Of a DNA stretch of 64,000 nucleotides, positions 25,893 to 34,677 are shown piece after piece. This stretch comes from Sphingosinicella sp. CPCC 101087. Its GTDB lineage: Bacteria > Pseudomonadota > Alphaproteobacteria > Sphingomonadales > Sphingomonadaceae. The position numbers and the translations under genes were made by a program. A model generated the notes under the pieces. That model had not been told where the DNA came from. It made no database searches and was given only the letters and a program-made list of their open reading frames with translations. Position 1 is the stretch's first letter, and each line of letters opens with the position of its first letter. The stretch is from NCBI RefSeq assembly GCF_004151485.1, contig NZ_SBFF01000012.1, positions 1 through 64,000 on the forward strand, read 5' to 3'.

Positions 25893-26795
25893 ATGAAGCA
25901 TGCGCGCGTCGAGCGGCAGAGCCTCTATTCGGAAGTCACCGGCCGGATCATCGCCGAGCTTGAGGAGGGCAGGGTGCCTTGGGTTCAGCCCTGGGACAGC
26001 GCCCGGTGCGGCTGCACGATGCCGCGCAACGCGGTGACGGGGAGGGGCTATTCGGGGATCAACGTGCTGATCCTGTGGGCGGCCGGAGTCGGGGGAGGAT
26101 ATCGCTCCCAGCGCTGGTTGACCTATCGGCAGGCGCAGCGGACGGGCGGCCATGTGGCCAAAGGCGAGAAGGGGACGATCGTCTGCTACGCCGATCGGTT
26201 CACGCCGAGCGCCGAGGAGGAGCGTGCCTTCGAGGAGGACCGGGAGGCGCGGCAGGTTGCCTTTCTGAAGCGCTTCGTCCTGTTCAACGTCGACCAGTGC
26301 GAGGGCCTGCCGGAGGAGCTTGTCGAGCTTCCGACTCCACGCGGGGAGTGCGAGGCCATTCCTGATGCAGACGCGCTGATCGCCGCGACGGGAGCGGATA
26401 TCCGGATCGGCGGCGACATGGCCTTCTATGCGCCGGCGGTGGATTATATCCAGGTGCCGCCACAAGAAGCTTATTTCGAGCCGATCAACTGGTACCGCAC
26501 AGCGCTTCACGAGCTTGGTCACTGGACCGGCCATCCGAGCCGCCTCGACCGAGACCAGTCGGCCGGCTTCGGCACGCCGGCCTACGCCCGCGAGGAGCTT
26601 GTGGCTGAGATGGCGAGCGCGTTCGTCTGCGCCTCGCTTTCCATTCGGCCGACGGTGCGCCACGCCGATTATGTCGGGGCTTGGCTCGACGTGCTGCGCG
26701 AGGACGAGCGGGCGATCTTTCGCGCCGCCAGCCTTGCTGGCCGGGCGGCCGATTATCTCCTGGCCTTTGCCGGCGACGAGGGAGTGCGGCCATGA
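25893..26795 (+). CDS. ardC: ArdC-family antirestriction protein
   Basis: This 300-residue protein would protect incoming single-stranded element DNA from restriction. The N-terminal ArdC ssDNA-binding domain (SLYSEVTGRIIAELEEGRVPW, then PRNAVTGRGYSGINVLILW) is followed by a zincin-like metallopeptidase domain with His206-Glu207-x2-His210 (LHELGHWTGH) and a downstream Glu in YAREELVAEMAS. GAAAGGAG upstream of ATG 25893 sets the start. The stop overlaps the start of the sigma-region-4 protein (ATGA). Confidence 0.87.
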   Translation: MKHARVERQSLYSEVTGRIIAELEEGRVPWVQPWDSARCGCTMPRNAVTGRGYSGINVLILWAAGVGGGYRSQRWLTYRQAQRTGGHVAKGEKGTIVCYADRFTPSAEEERAFEEDREARQVAFLKRFVLFNVDQCEGLPEELVELPTPRGECEAIPDADALIAATGADIRIGGDMAFYAPAVDYIQVPPQEAYFEPINWYRTALHELGHWTGHPSRLDRDQSAGFGTPAYAREELVAEMASAFVCASLSIRPTVRHADYVGAWLDVLREDERAIFRAASLAGRAADYLLAFAGDEGVRP

Positions 26796-27025
26796 CGGGC
26801 AGGCGGGTTCGATCGCGGCGGCTCGAACAGGCTCTGGCCGGGCTGGACGAGCGCACGCGCGAGGTGTTCCTGATGAGCTCGCGCGATCGCCTCAGTTACG
26901 CCGAAATCGCGGCTCGGCTGAACATTTCCGCCGAAGCGGTGGAGCGGCATATGGCCGATGCGCTGCATGAGCTGGACAAGAGACTCACCCAAACGGAGCG
27001 ACCGTCGTGGCGGTTCTGGCGCTGA
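26792..27025 (+). CDS. small sigma-70 region 4-like protein
   Basis: This 77-residue protein consists of a single sigma region 4: LEQALAGLDERTREVFLMSSRDRLSYAEIAARLNIS, then AEAVERHMADALHELDKRL. Region 2 is absent, so it cannot be a full sigma factor. It may act as a DNA-binding regulator or partner protein. ATGA overlap with ardC indicates translational coupling. Similar small proteins sit beside ardC in related elements. Confidence 0.75.
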   Translation: MTGRRVRSRRLEQALAGLDERTREVFLMSSRDRLSYAEIAARLNISAEAVERHMADALHELDKRLTQTERPSWRFWR

Positions 27026-27090
27026 GCCAATCGGCCTCGGGTCCGGCGAGGCTGTGCTTGGACGCTTGTCATGGCTAGGAATGAACGGAC

Positions 27091-28020
27091 ATGCGCACAG
27101 ACCTTGATCATCTCCCGCCGGCCAAGCAGCGCGAACTCGAGCGCGTGGTGCAGATCCTGTTCGAGGAGTTCGGAGAGGCGACGGCGCTCGCCACCCAGGA
27201 GTGGAAGAAGAAGGGCCGCATCCTCAAGATCATCCTCTACGGCTCCTATGCGCGCGGCTCCTGGGTCGACGAGCCGCACACCGCCAAGGGCTATCAGTCC
27301 GACTATGACCTGCTCATCATCGTCAACGACAAGCGCCTGACCGACCGCGTCGAATATTGGGCGAAGGCCGAGGAGCGGCTGATCCGCGAGCTTTCGATCA
27401 CGAAGACATTGCGCACGCCGGTCAACTTCATCGTCCACACCCTCCAGGAGGTGAATGACGGCCTCGCCCATGGGCGCTACTTCTTCATGGACGTCGCGAA
27501 GGAGGGGATCGCCCTCTACCAGAGCGACGACAGCGAACTGCACGAGCCCAAGCCGAAGACGCCCGCCCAGGCGCTGGCGATGGCGCGGGAATATTTCGAG
27601 GAGTGGATGCCAAGTGGTGCAGGCCGGCTCGAAACTGCACGGTATGTTCAGAGCCAAGGCCGGCTAAAGGAAACTGCGTTCGATCTGCATCAAGCCACCG
27701 AATTCCTCTACCACTGCGTCTTGCTCGTCTGCACGTTCTACACGCCTCATGTGCACAACCTTGGCTTTTTGCGCACTCAGGCCGAGCGGCTCGACCGCCG
27801 TCTCGCCTACGTCTGGCCGTCGGACACTCGGCGCGAGCGCGCGATGTTCGAGAAGCTGAAGGACGCTTATGTGAAGGCGCGCTATTCGAGGCACTACCGC
27901 ATCTCCGAGGAAGAGCTCGACTGGCTCGCCAGGCAGGTGGAGGAGCTCGGGCGCGCCGTCCACGCCGTCTGCTCGGAGCGAATTGCAGAGCTGGAGGCGC
28001 AGGCCGCCACTGGCAAATAG
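27091..28020 (+). CDS. nucleotidyltransferase-HEPN fusion protein
   Basis: This 309-residue protein has an N-terminal MNT/KNTase-type nucleotidyltransferase with GSYARGSW (about 50-57) and the Asp-x-Asp pair in SDYDLLII. The C-terminal HEPN domain (about 165-300) has helices such as ETAFDLHQATEFLYHCVLLV and DAYVKARYSRHYRISEEELDW. As separate genes these domains form MNT-HEPN toxin-antitoxin pairs; as a fusion they are widespread cargo in proteobacterial elements. The HEPN part shows RYSRHY rather than a clear R-x4-6-H RNase motif. Role, whether defence, tRNA modification or antibiotic inactivation, is open. Confidence 0.75.
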   Translation: MRTDLDHLPPAKQRELERVVQILFEEFGEATALATQEWKKKGRILKIILYGSYARGSWVDEPHTAKGYQSDYDLLIIVNDKRLTDRVEYWAKAEERLIRELSITKTLRTPVNFIVHTLQEVNDGLAHGRYFFMDVAKEGIALYQSDDSELHEPKPKTPAQALAMAREYFEEWMPSGAGRLETARYVQSQGRLKETAFDLHQATEFLYHCVLLVCTFYTPHVHNLGFLRTQAERLDRRLAYVWPSDTRRERAMFEKLKDAYVKARYSRHYRISEEELDWLARQVEELGRAVHAVCSERIAELEAQAATGK

Positions 28021-28258
28021 AGCGATTTGCGAGGAGCAACTTTGCCGACTAAGGCCGTCGCAATGCGGGAGCTCTTGCGCCAGTTGCTCTCGATACGAAA
28101 TGGACTGAAGGGGCGTTAAGGCCGGCTTGCGCATTGGGTCGCAGGTGGTAATTCGCGTTGTATGAGTTCACGACCTAGTCGCCACGCGTGACGGAAATTG
28201 CCGGTGCATGGCAACATGCCCGCTCGCGCGATGCGACAATGTTCTGTATGTGTTCCGC

Positions 28259-28525
28259 ATGAGCGAGTCGCGGATCACCGTCACGAAAGAGGCACTTTCC
28301 CGTCGCATTGTCGCCTGGTTGACAGCAATGGGGGAACGCCGGCCGTCTGCCCTCCGCGACCTCTACACGCGTCCAGGCGAGCGCGCCGACAGCAACAGGC
28401 GGAGCGGCGCCCACCACGAACTGGCGCGATTCCTTGCCGAGGAGATCATTGGGTCTGGTGAGGTGACGAGACGAGCCACGGAGAGCGATCAGACCTGGGC
28501 AGCTGCAAACGAGGGCGAAGGATAG
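28259..28525 (+). CDS. small hypothetical protein, element-associated
   Basis: This 88-residue protein starts at MSESRITVTKEALSRRIVAWL. Its C-terminal part (ELARFLAEEIIGSGEVTRRA) closely matches a broken copy at about 48,889-48,990. It is directly upstream of a zinc-ribbon protein, and the two are probably co-expressed. The sequence looks cytoplasmic and helical. No function is recognised. The start is chosen from the protein-like beginning; the ATG at 28208 would add 17 Cys-containing residues. Confidence 0.5.
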   Translation: MSESRITVTKEALSRRIVAWLTAMGERRPSALRDLYTRPGERADSNRRSGAHHELARFLAEEIIGSGEVTRRATESDQTWAAANEGEG

Positions 28526-28527
28526 AT

Positions 28528-28869
28528 GTGGAAGATCTTCCGTCAGCCTATCCGCTGCGCGACCTGTTCGACGCTGCCGCCCGCCATCGCACCGTCAAGC
28601 TGACCTGTTCGCAATGCAGCCACGTCGCCGTGTTCGAATCGGCAGCCCTGTGGTGGTACTTCCGGCGCCGGGGCTGGCGCGATTGCTTCGAAGACGTCCG
28701 CCGGAAATGCATCTGCATGCCCTGCTGGCGCGATCGCGGGCAAACCGTTCGGGAGCCGAAGCTCGAGCTTGGGGCCATACCTCTTCGAGTCTCATGCTCC
28801 TGCCCTGGTTCAGCGGCTAGGGCGGTGCGGGCGCATGCGAGCAAGAAGAAGTTTGAAGGCGACCATTAG
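28528..28869 (+). CDS. zinc-ribbon hypothetical protein
   Basis: This 113-residue protein has a GTG start. YPLRDLFDAAARHRTVKLTC leads into CSQCSHVAVFESAALWWYF and ends CICMPCW, giving two Cys pairs for zinc about 40 residues apart. The C-terminal third after EPKLEL looks unrelated and low-quality. It also overlaps the 3' end of the opposing MFS gene by 60 bp, so the natural C-terminus may have been replaced when the cargo block joined here. Confidence 0.5.
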   Translation: MEDLPSAYPLRDLFDAAARHRTVKLTCSQCSHVAVFESAALWWYFRRRGWRDCFEDVRRKCICMPCWRDRGQTVREPKLELGAIPLRVSCSCPGSAARAVRAHASKKKFEGDH

Positions 28870-30396
28870 TGGCACCGCGACTACGAAGACGAGCGCCGTG
28901 GCGGCGAAGGCGGTGTCAAAGGCGATCACCGTCGACTGCCTGACAAGGATCCTCTCCAGCATCTGCGTTGCCGCACGGGCTGCAGCTTCGGGGTCCATCC
29001 CGCGACCTGTGAACAGGGACGCAGTGGCGTTCAACCGTTCCGCCAAGGCAGGCGATCCCGGATTGAGGGTGGCACCAAGCACTGCCTTGTTGATTGCGGT
29101 GCGACCATCGATCAGCGTCTGGAGACCGGCTACGCCGATTAGTCCGCCGAGCTGACGACCAATATTGAAGAGGGCGATGCCGAATGCGAGATGCTGTGCC
29201 GGAAGCCTGTTGAACGCGACCAACGTGATCGAAAGGAACAGGAATCCCAGTCCCAGGCCGCGCAGCAGGATGGCGGGCGTCAGGTTATCCATGCCGCTTT
29301 CCCCATTCGCGCCGGAGAGCATCCACATGGCGATCATGATCAGCAGAATCCCGAACGGAACTGTGGCGATCGGCGGGAGACGGCCCGCTCGCATCGCGAA
29401 GGCGGCCATCAGGAGCGCGACGACGAACAGCGCGCCGCTGGGCAGGAGCAGCAGGCCGGCATCTGTCGGCGTGAAACCGAGAACCGACACGGCAAAGGCT
29501 GGGATGAGGAAGGCGCTGCCGAACAGCACCGCCCCGGCCACGAAGCTCACGACGAAGGCGAAGGCGAAATCGTCGACCTTGAATGGCGAGAGATCCAGCA
29601 GAGCGCGCTCGGCCACGCGCTTTTGCCACAAGGCAAGCAGGATCAGGGTCGCGCCAGCGACGAGGCTCAGCCAGATGATGCGGCTTTCCTCGAACCAGTC
29701 CCAGCGGCTGCCCTGGCTCAGCACGTAGGTGAGGCTGGACAGCGCGACCGCTATCAGCGTGAGTCCTTTCCAATCAAAGGGGCGAAAAGCTGGTGACGGC
29801 CCCATCGTTGCCTCCCCCATCAGCATCAGTCCCACCGCTGCAAGCGAGACAGGCAGGACCCCGAACAAGATCCAGGTCCATGACTGGTTGTCGATCAGCC
29901 AGCCCTGTAACGCCGGAGCGATAGTGGCCGGCGCGACGACAGCCGTCGTGGCGAAGATCGCCTGGAGGACGGGCTGGCTGCTTTTCGACCAGCCCAAGAA
30001 AAGGATGGCCTGACCACTGACGAGTAGGATAGCGCCTGCAAGGCCTTGGATCATGCGCAGGATGATCAGAAGGTCGAGCCGTGCCGTGGCCGCAGCGCAC
30101 GCACAAGCCATGCCCATGACCGACGTCGCTGCGAGCAGGGCTGCCCGCGGCTCGATACGGGTGAGCAACCAGGGTGCGACAGCGAAGCCGACCAGCTTGA
30201 GTGCCACATAGCCCATGTCGAGCCAGGCGAACTCGTCGGGCGTGGCGTGGATGTCGCCCAGGATATCGCCCCGTGCGAGCGAAAGCGCGGTACTCGCGAT
30301 CGCCTCCGTGAGCGCCGCCAGTGCGATGCCTGCTATCATCAGCCAGTGCAGGACAGACCTCTCGCCGCGCGCGGAGCCGGCGACCGCCATCGTCAC
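28810..30396 (-). CDS. EmrB-like MFS drug exporter (DHA2, 14 TM)
   Basis: This 528-residue major-facilitator transporter has about 14 hydrophobic helices, as in the DHA2/EmrB family. One helix bears the pattern RMIQGLAGAILLVSGQAI (motif C-like) and another WIDxxYV-like WLDMGYVALKL. With the EmrA-like adaptor it would pump toxic compounds across both membranes by proton antiport. The start overlaps the adaptor stop by 4 bp (ATGA). It is last in a seven-gene run. Confidence 0.83.
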   Translation of the reverse strand: MTMAVAGSARGERSVLHWLMIAGIALAALTEAIASTALSLARGDILGDIHATPDEFAWLDMGYVALKLVGFAVAPWLLTRIEPRAALLAATSVMGMACACAAATARLDLLIILRMIQGLAGAILLVSGQAILFLGWSKSSQPVLQAIFATTAVVAPATIAPALQGWLIDNQSWTWILFGVLPVSLAAVGLMLMGEATMGPSPAFRPFDWKGLTLIAVALSSLTYVLSQGSRWDWFEESRIIWLSLVAGATLILLALWQKRVAERALLDLSPFKVDDFAFAFVVSFVAGAVLFGSAFLIPAFAVSVLGFTPTDAGLLLLPSGALFVVALLMAAFAMRAGRLPPIATVPFGILLIMIAMWMLSGANGESGMDNLTPAILLRGLGLGFLFLSITLVAFNRLPAQHLAFGIALFNIGRQLGGLIGVAGLQTLIDGRTAINKAVLGATLNPGSPALAERLNATASLFTGRGMDPEAAARAATQMLERILVRQSTVIAFDTAFAATALVFVVAVPLMVAFKLLLARMRPHRPSR

Positions 30397-31424
30397 GATG
30401 CTCGGCTCCGCTCGATCTCGACCTGAGCAGACATCCCGGGAACCAGCCTGCCGAGGAGCGGATTGCGCCGGAGCCTTATCTTGACTGGAACGCGCTGGAC
30501 CACCCGCACGAAATTGCCGGTCGCATTATCGGTCGGGATGAGGCTGAAAGCCGAGCCGCTGCCGGGGGCGAAGCTGTCAATGACGCCTTCAAAGGTCACG
30601 TCCGGATAGCTGTCGATGCGGACGCGAGCCGTCTGGCCGCGTCGGATATGCTGTAGCTGCGTCTCCTTGAAATTCGCTACCACGAACAAGTCCGCGATCG
30701 GCACGATGTCGAGCAGCGACGCGCCGGGGGCGACCAGCCGCCCGACCCGAACCTGGCGGTTGCCGACGACGCCGGCGATGGGCGCGCGTACCACCGTGTT
30801 CTCGAGGTCGATCTGGGCGAGCTCGCGCGCCGCCTCGGCCTGTGCCACGGCGGCAGCGGCGGCCTCGCGCTGTGCGGAGAGCACGTCGATCCTCTGCCTC
30901 TGGGCGCGCACCGTCGCGGACGAGGCCGCCGCGGCGGCTTCCGCCCTCAGCCTGCCCGCATCGCTTTCGTCCACCTGCGCGCGCGTGACGAAGCCGGCGT
31001 CGATCAGCGCCCGTCGCCGAGCGTTCGTCACGCGCGCGAGGTCCATGTCGGCTAGGGCGGCGCTGCGCTGAGCTTCTGCCTGTTGTATCAAACTGATCTG
31101 TAGTCGAATCTCCTGCTCGGTGTTCGCCAGCCGCGCGCTCGCGGCCGCTACATTCGCCTCAGCCTGCGCGAGCCTTGCCTGATAGTCACGTCGGTCGATG
31201 CGGAAGAGGACCTCGCCGACGCGCACCGGCTGGTTGTCCTGGACCTCCACGGAGGTGACATAGCCGCCGACCTTCGGCGCGAGCGAGGTTATGTCGCCGC
31301 GTACATAGGCGTTGTCCGTGGTTGCAGCATCCGATCGCGCCCAGCTCCAGGCGAAAAGGGAGACGACCACGGCAGCCAGGCAAAGCAGCGCACCGAGGTG
31401 CCTCAGGCCTCTGATCCTTGCCAT
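30393..31424 (-). CDS. EmrA-like membrane-fusion protein (HlyD family)
   Basis: This 343-residue periplasmic adaptor has an N-terminal membrane anchor (LGALLCLAAVVVSLFAWSWA), a first lipoyl half (APKVGGYVTSVEVQDNQPVRVG), a long Ala/Glu/Arg coiled coil (about 85-200), then the second lipoyl half (IDLENTVVRAPIAGVVGNRQ) and a beta-barrel region. It would link the MFS pump to an outer-membrane channel; no TolC-type gene is adjacent. It lies 20 bp after the GST gene. Confidence 0.83.
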   Translation of the reverse strand: MARIRGLRHLGALLCLAAVVVSLFAWSWARSDAATTDNAYVRGDITSLAPKVGGYVTSVEVQDNQPVRVGEVLFRIDRRDYQARLAQAEANVAAASARLANTEQEIRLQISLIQQAEAQRSAALADMDLARVTNARRRALIDAGFVTRAQVDESDAGRLRAEAAAAASSATVRAQRQRIDVLSAQREAAAAAVAQAEAARELAQIDLENTVVRAPIAGVVGNRQVRVGRLVAPGASLLDIVPIADLFVVANFKETQLQHIRRGQTARVRIDSYPDVTFEGVIDSFAPGSGSAFSLIPTDNATGNFVRVVQRVPVKIRLRRNPLLGRLVPGMSAQVEIERSRAS

Positions 31425-31444
31425 GATGGGCTTGCGCTCCTCGA

Positions 31445-32086
31445 CTAGGCTGCGGCGGTTGCGGTCCGCTCGATTTCCGAGTGCGGCAGCGGCCGAGCAA
31501 CGGCCAGTCCTTCCTCAGCGAGCGCGCGGCGCACGGCGGGGCGAGCTTCGACCCGCTCGAAATAGCCAAGCAGGGACAATGGGACGCGAATACCGAATGC
31601 CATTGCCCATCGCAGCGTGACGAACAGGTATGTGTCGGCGACTGTGAACCGCGCACCGAACAGATAGAGCGCTCCGATACGATCACACAGGTAGGTGAGC
31701 CGGTCGGCGATTGCCTCCGCCGCGCGTTCGCGCTCCGCGCTGCTCGCTTCGCGATGGAAGAAGGGCTTGAAACTCTTGTGCAGCTCCGTCGAGATGAAGG
31801 CGAGCATCTCGAGCAGCCGCGTCCGTCCGAGCTGCCCACCTGGTCCGAGCGCAGGATGCTGGTCTGCGATCAGCGACAGGACGGCAAGATTTTCCGTGAC
31901 GGTCTCCCCGTCGTCGAGCTCCAAGGCCGGAACATAGCCCTTTGGATTGATGCTGTTATAGTCATAGCCCTGCTGGGTCATCCTGGTGCGCAGATCGACC
32001 CGCTCGAACTTTGCCGGTACGCCGGCTTCATGGAGCGAAATGCGGCTGGCGAGGCTGCAGGCGCCCGGTGCATAATAGAGTTTCAT
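31445..32086 (-). CDS. glutathione S-transferase
   Basis: This 213-residue GST has an N-terminal thioredoxin-like domain starting MKLYYAPGACSLASRISLHEAG, with Ser/Cys-type active-site start ACSLA as in bacterial beta-class GSTs. The cis-Pro lies in KGYVPALEL and the glutathione-binding Glu in VTENLAVL. The C-terminal all-helical domain has FTVADTYLFV. It would conjugate or reduce electrophiles. It follows the kinase gene by 5 bp. Confidence 0.85.
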   Translation of the reverse strand: MKLYYAPGACSLASRISLHEAGVPAKFERVDLRTRMTQQGYDYNSINPKGYVPALELDDGETVTENLAVLSLIADQHPALGPGGQLGRTRLLEMLAFISTELHKSFKPFFHREASSAERERAAEAIADRLTYLCDRIGALYLFGARFTVADTYLFVTLRWAMAFGIRVPLSLLGYFERVEARPAVRRALAEEGLAVARPLPHSEIERTATAAA

Positions 32087-32091
32087 CGGCT

Positions 32092-32883
32092 TCACTCCAT
32101 TGGGATTGAGGTGGGCGGGCAGGGCACGGGTGCGGCGGCGACAGGCAGTCGCAGAGTCACGGTCGTCCCAAATCCCGGTTCGCTTTCGATGACGATCTCG
32201 CCGCCCCACTCCCTCGCGAACCGCTCGACCATCGGGAGGCCGATGCCGCCCAGGCCGTCGCACTTCGTCGTGAAGAACGGATCGAAGGCGCGTGCGACGG
32301 TTTCCGGCGTCATCCCGATGCCGGTGTCGATGACCTCCAGCTCGAGCAGGGGCACCGCCTCGCGGGCGTCACGTCGCCCTCGCAACCGGATCACGCCGTG
32401 GCCCGCCATGGCATCGCGCGCGTTGAAGACGAGGTTGAGCAGCGCGCACTGCAGGCCCAGCGGGTCACAGGAGAGACGCGGGAGGTCCGGCTCGAGCCGG
32501 ACATCGAAACTCAGGTCGGACGGCCCGACACCGCATATCACCGCCTGGACCTCCGCCACGCAGTCGGCCAGACTCGCGGTCGGCGAAGCTTCGGATCGTT
32601 GCCAAGCGTGGCCGAGCGCCTGCCTGACCAGGGCGCCGGCCCTGTCCAATGACATCTTTGCGCTGGCGACCAGCGACGCCAGATTCCCGCCGCGCAGGTC
32701 GGGGCTGCGGCTCAGTATGGCGACTGCGGAGGAGGCGAGCTGGATAAAGTTGCCAAGGTCGTGGACGGTCCCGGCCTTGGACTGCGAACCATGGTCCGTG
32801 GGTTGGTGTCCGGCAACTTCATCGTCGCGCCCGGGCGGGCGATGGGCCATCGCCGGACCGGCGGGAGCCTGATCGAACGTCAT
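32092..32883 (-). CDS. cytoplasmic sensor histidine kinase lacking a sensor domain
   Basis: This 263-residue protein has an H-box at His41 (TVHDLGNFIQLASSA), the N-box (LLNLVFNARDAM) and G-boxes (DTGIGMTPETV, GGIGLPMVERF) of the HATPase domain. There is no membrane segment and only about 35 residues before the H-box, so input must come from another protein. GGAGG before ATG 32883 fixes the start. It lies between the AhpD-like and GST genes in one run and has no cognate regulator beside it; the receiver genes are about 5 kb away on the same strand. Confidence 0.78.
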   Translation of the reverse strand: MTFDQAPAGPAMAHRPPGRDDEVAGHQPTDHGSQSKAGTVHDLGNFIQLASSAVAILSRSPDLRGGNLASLVASAKMSLDRAGALVRQALGHAWQRSEASPTASLADCVAEVQAVICGVGPSDLSFDVRLEPDLPRLSCDPLGLQCALLNLVFNARDAMAGHGVIRLRGRRDAREAVPLLELEVIDTGIGMTPETVARAFDPFFTTKCDGLGGIGLPMVERFAREWGGEIVIESEPGFGTTVTLRLPVAAAPVPCPPTSIPME

Positions 32884-32954
32884 ATCGTCCTCCTCGCGAA
32901 CGGATGCGGGGCGCGCCTCAAGGGTGGGGTCGCAAGCCCCGCATCCGCCGGCGG

Positions 32955-33419
32955 TCAGGCGGCTGCGGCCGCCGGCTCCCCGATCGGATGGACGGCGCGG
33001 AGGCCGATCTGCACCCGGTTCCAAAGGTTGATCGCCCCAATCAGCAACGTGAGATAGGCAATCTCCTTGCCGCTGAACTGGCTCTGCAACTCGGCATAGG
33101 CCTCGTCCGGCGCATGGGTCTTGGCGACCCGCGTCACGACTTCCGTCCAGCCGAGGGCGGCGCGTTCGCGAACGGTGAACAGCGGGGAGTCGCGCCAGCC
33201 GGCCAGCAGGTGAATGCGCATGTCATTTTCGCCATGCTTCAACGCGTCATTGACGTGCATGTGGATGCAAAAGGCGCAGCCGTTGATCTGCGAGGCGCGC
33301 AGGCGCACCAGCTCGAGCAGGCCGTGCTCGATGCCGCTCTGCTCGATGCTTGCCTCGACGGCCATCATTGCCTTTGCGCCTTCCGGAGCGGCCTGAAAGA
33401 AGTTCATGCGGGGGGTCAT
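32955..33419 (-). CDS. AhpD-like carboxymuconolactone-decarboxylase-family protein
   Basis: This 154-residue protein has the core CMD motif Cys48-x2-Cys51-x3-His55 (NGCAFCIHMHVNDAL), which gives alkylhydroperoxidase activity in AhpD-like members. The C-terminal helix LTLLIGAINLWNRVQIGLR is typical. It probably detoxifies peroxides as a trimer or hexamer. It is part of the seven-gene minus-strand run, 11 bp after the small membrane protein. Confidence 0.83.
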   Translation of the reverse strand: MTPRMNFFQAAPEGAKAMMAVEASIEQSGIEHGLLELVRLRASQINGCAFCIHMHVNDALKHGENDMRIHLLAGWRDSPLFTVRERAALGWTEVVTRVAKTHAPDEAYAELQSQFSGKEIAYLTLLIGAINLWNRVQIGLRAVHPIGEPAAAAA

Positions 33420-33430
33420 CAATGGTCTCC

Positions 33431-33877
33431 TCAGCGTGTACGATTGTAGGCAAAGGCGATTTGCGCGGCGCGGACGCGGCTGGAACGTGTGTCGACGGCG
33501 GCCCAGAGCGTCAGCAGCGCGCCGAGGACCGCGGGCAGCGTGACCGCGGGAAAATCGCGGATGAGCGCCGTCGGGCCGCAAATGCCGACCGCGACCTCCC
33601 AGAAATGGAAGAGGGCGTGGCAGGTGAGCCAGAGCGTCGCCCCGCCCCAGAGCATGACGCGAAAGGTCGGCCGCGCGGCGCCCGCCAGGAACGCAGCGCC
33701 GAGGAACAGGAAGATAATGCCGATATCGCGGATGAAGTGCTGGTTGAACGGGCCGGTGGTCGTGACGCCCGGTACAGAGACATACCAGGCGGCGGGCGAC
33801 ACCAGCATGAAGGTGCCGTTCGCCAAGGCGCCGAGCCCCAGAATTGCAGCCGTGACAAGGCAGGTCCGCTTCAGCAT
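33431..33877 (-). CDS. four-helix membrane protein
   Basis: This 148-residue protein has four hydrophobic segments (about 4-26, 50-70, 78-98, 115-135) and a conserved-looking FIRDIGIIFLFLGAAF. It is DoxX/DUF4345-like in size and layout but I cannot name the family. AAAGGAG precedes ATG 33877. It lies between the NmrA-like and AhpD-like genes. Confidence 0.6.
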   Translation of the reverse strand: MLKRTCLVTAAILGLGALANGTFMLVSPAAWYVSVPGVTTTGPFNQHFIRDIGIIFLFLGAAFLAGAARPTFRVMLWGGATLWLTCHALFHFWEVAVGICGPTALIRDFPAVTLPAVLGALLTLWAAVDTRSSRVRAAQIAFAYNRTR

Positions 33878-33912
33878 CTTCGACTCCTTTGCTGCGGTGA
33901 CGGGCGGTGGAC

Positions 33913-34677
33913 TCACCTCCATGAAGGCGGCGGCGGGACGTTGACGAGCCACCAGCCGAAGTCGGTCGTGCCGAGGCGGGCGGAAGGGCCCGGCATCAGC
34001 GAATTCTCGTCCAGCCTGACCCCGAAGTAGGGCGCTTGCCGATCGGCGATCACCCGGCGCGGATCCATGTCGAATTCCAGCACGCGGGCGACGAGTTCGT
34101 CGATGCGGAAGACGGCGGGCCCGGCCACCTCGATCGTGCCGTTCACGGGTGATGCCAGTGCGGCATCGGCAACGGCGGCCGCGACGTCCTGCGCCGCCAT
34201 CGGCTGGAAATGCGCGTGCGGCAGGCGGACGGTGTCGCCTTCGGTTCCCGACTGGGCGATGCCGCGCAGGAATTCGAAGAATTGGGTGGCGTGGATGATC
34301 GTGTAAGGGATGGGCGAAGCCTGGATCAGCCGCTCCTGCGAAAGCTTGGCGCGGAAATAGCCGCTGTCCTGAAGCCGCTCCGTGCCCACGACGGAGAGCG
34401 CCAGATGATGCTTGACGCCGGCTTCCTGCTCCGCGGCAGTGAGGTTGAGGCCGGCGGTCCGAAAGAAGTCCATCGCCGCCTGCGCCTCGAATGACGGTGA
34501 ATTGGCGACATCGATCACCACCTCGGCGCCTCGAAGCGCCGCAGCAAGGCCTTCGCCCGTGATCGTGTTGACGCCGGTATTGGGGGCGGCGGCGAGCGCC
34601 TCATGGCCGCTCCGGCTCAGGAGCTCGACTACCTTGGATCCGATCAGACCGGTTCCGCCGATCACCACGATCTTCAT
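33913..34677 (-). CDS. NmrA-like NAD(P)-binding protein
   Basis: This 254-residue atypical short-chain dehydrogenase has an N-terminal dinucleotide motif MKIVVIGGTGLIGSKVVELL. It lacks a clear Tyr-x3-Lys catalytic pair, as in NmrA-type redox sensors. It resembles the protein at 45882-46643 (both contain GEGL-x-AL, VVxDVxN, EREAGI/KHH, SGYFxAK and the PFTI-ExTPFFEF region). GAGGTG lies before ATG 34677. It is the first gene of the seven-gene run. Confidence 0.8.
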   Translation of the reverse strand: MKIVVIGGTGLIGSKVVELLSRSGHEALAAAPNTGVNTITGEGLAAALRGAEVVIDVANSPSFEAQAAMDFFRTAGLNLTAAEQEAGVKHHLALSVVGTERLQDSGYFRAKLSQERLIQASPIPYTIIHATQFFEFLRGIAQSGTEGDTVRLPHAHFQPMAAQDVAAAVADAALASPVNGTIEVAGPAVFRIDELVARVLEFDMDPRRVIADRQAPYFGVRLDENSLMPGPSARLGTTDFGWWLVNVPPPPSWR

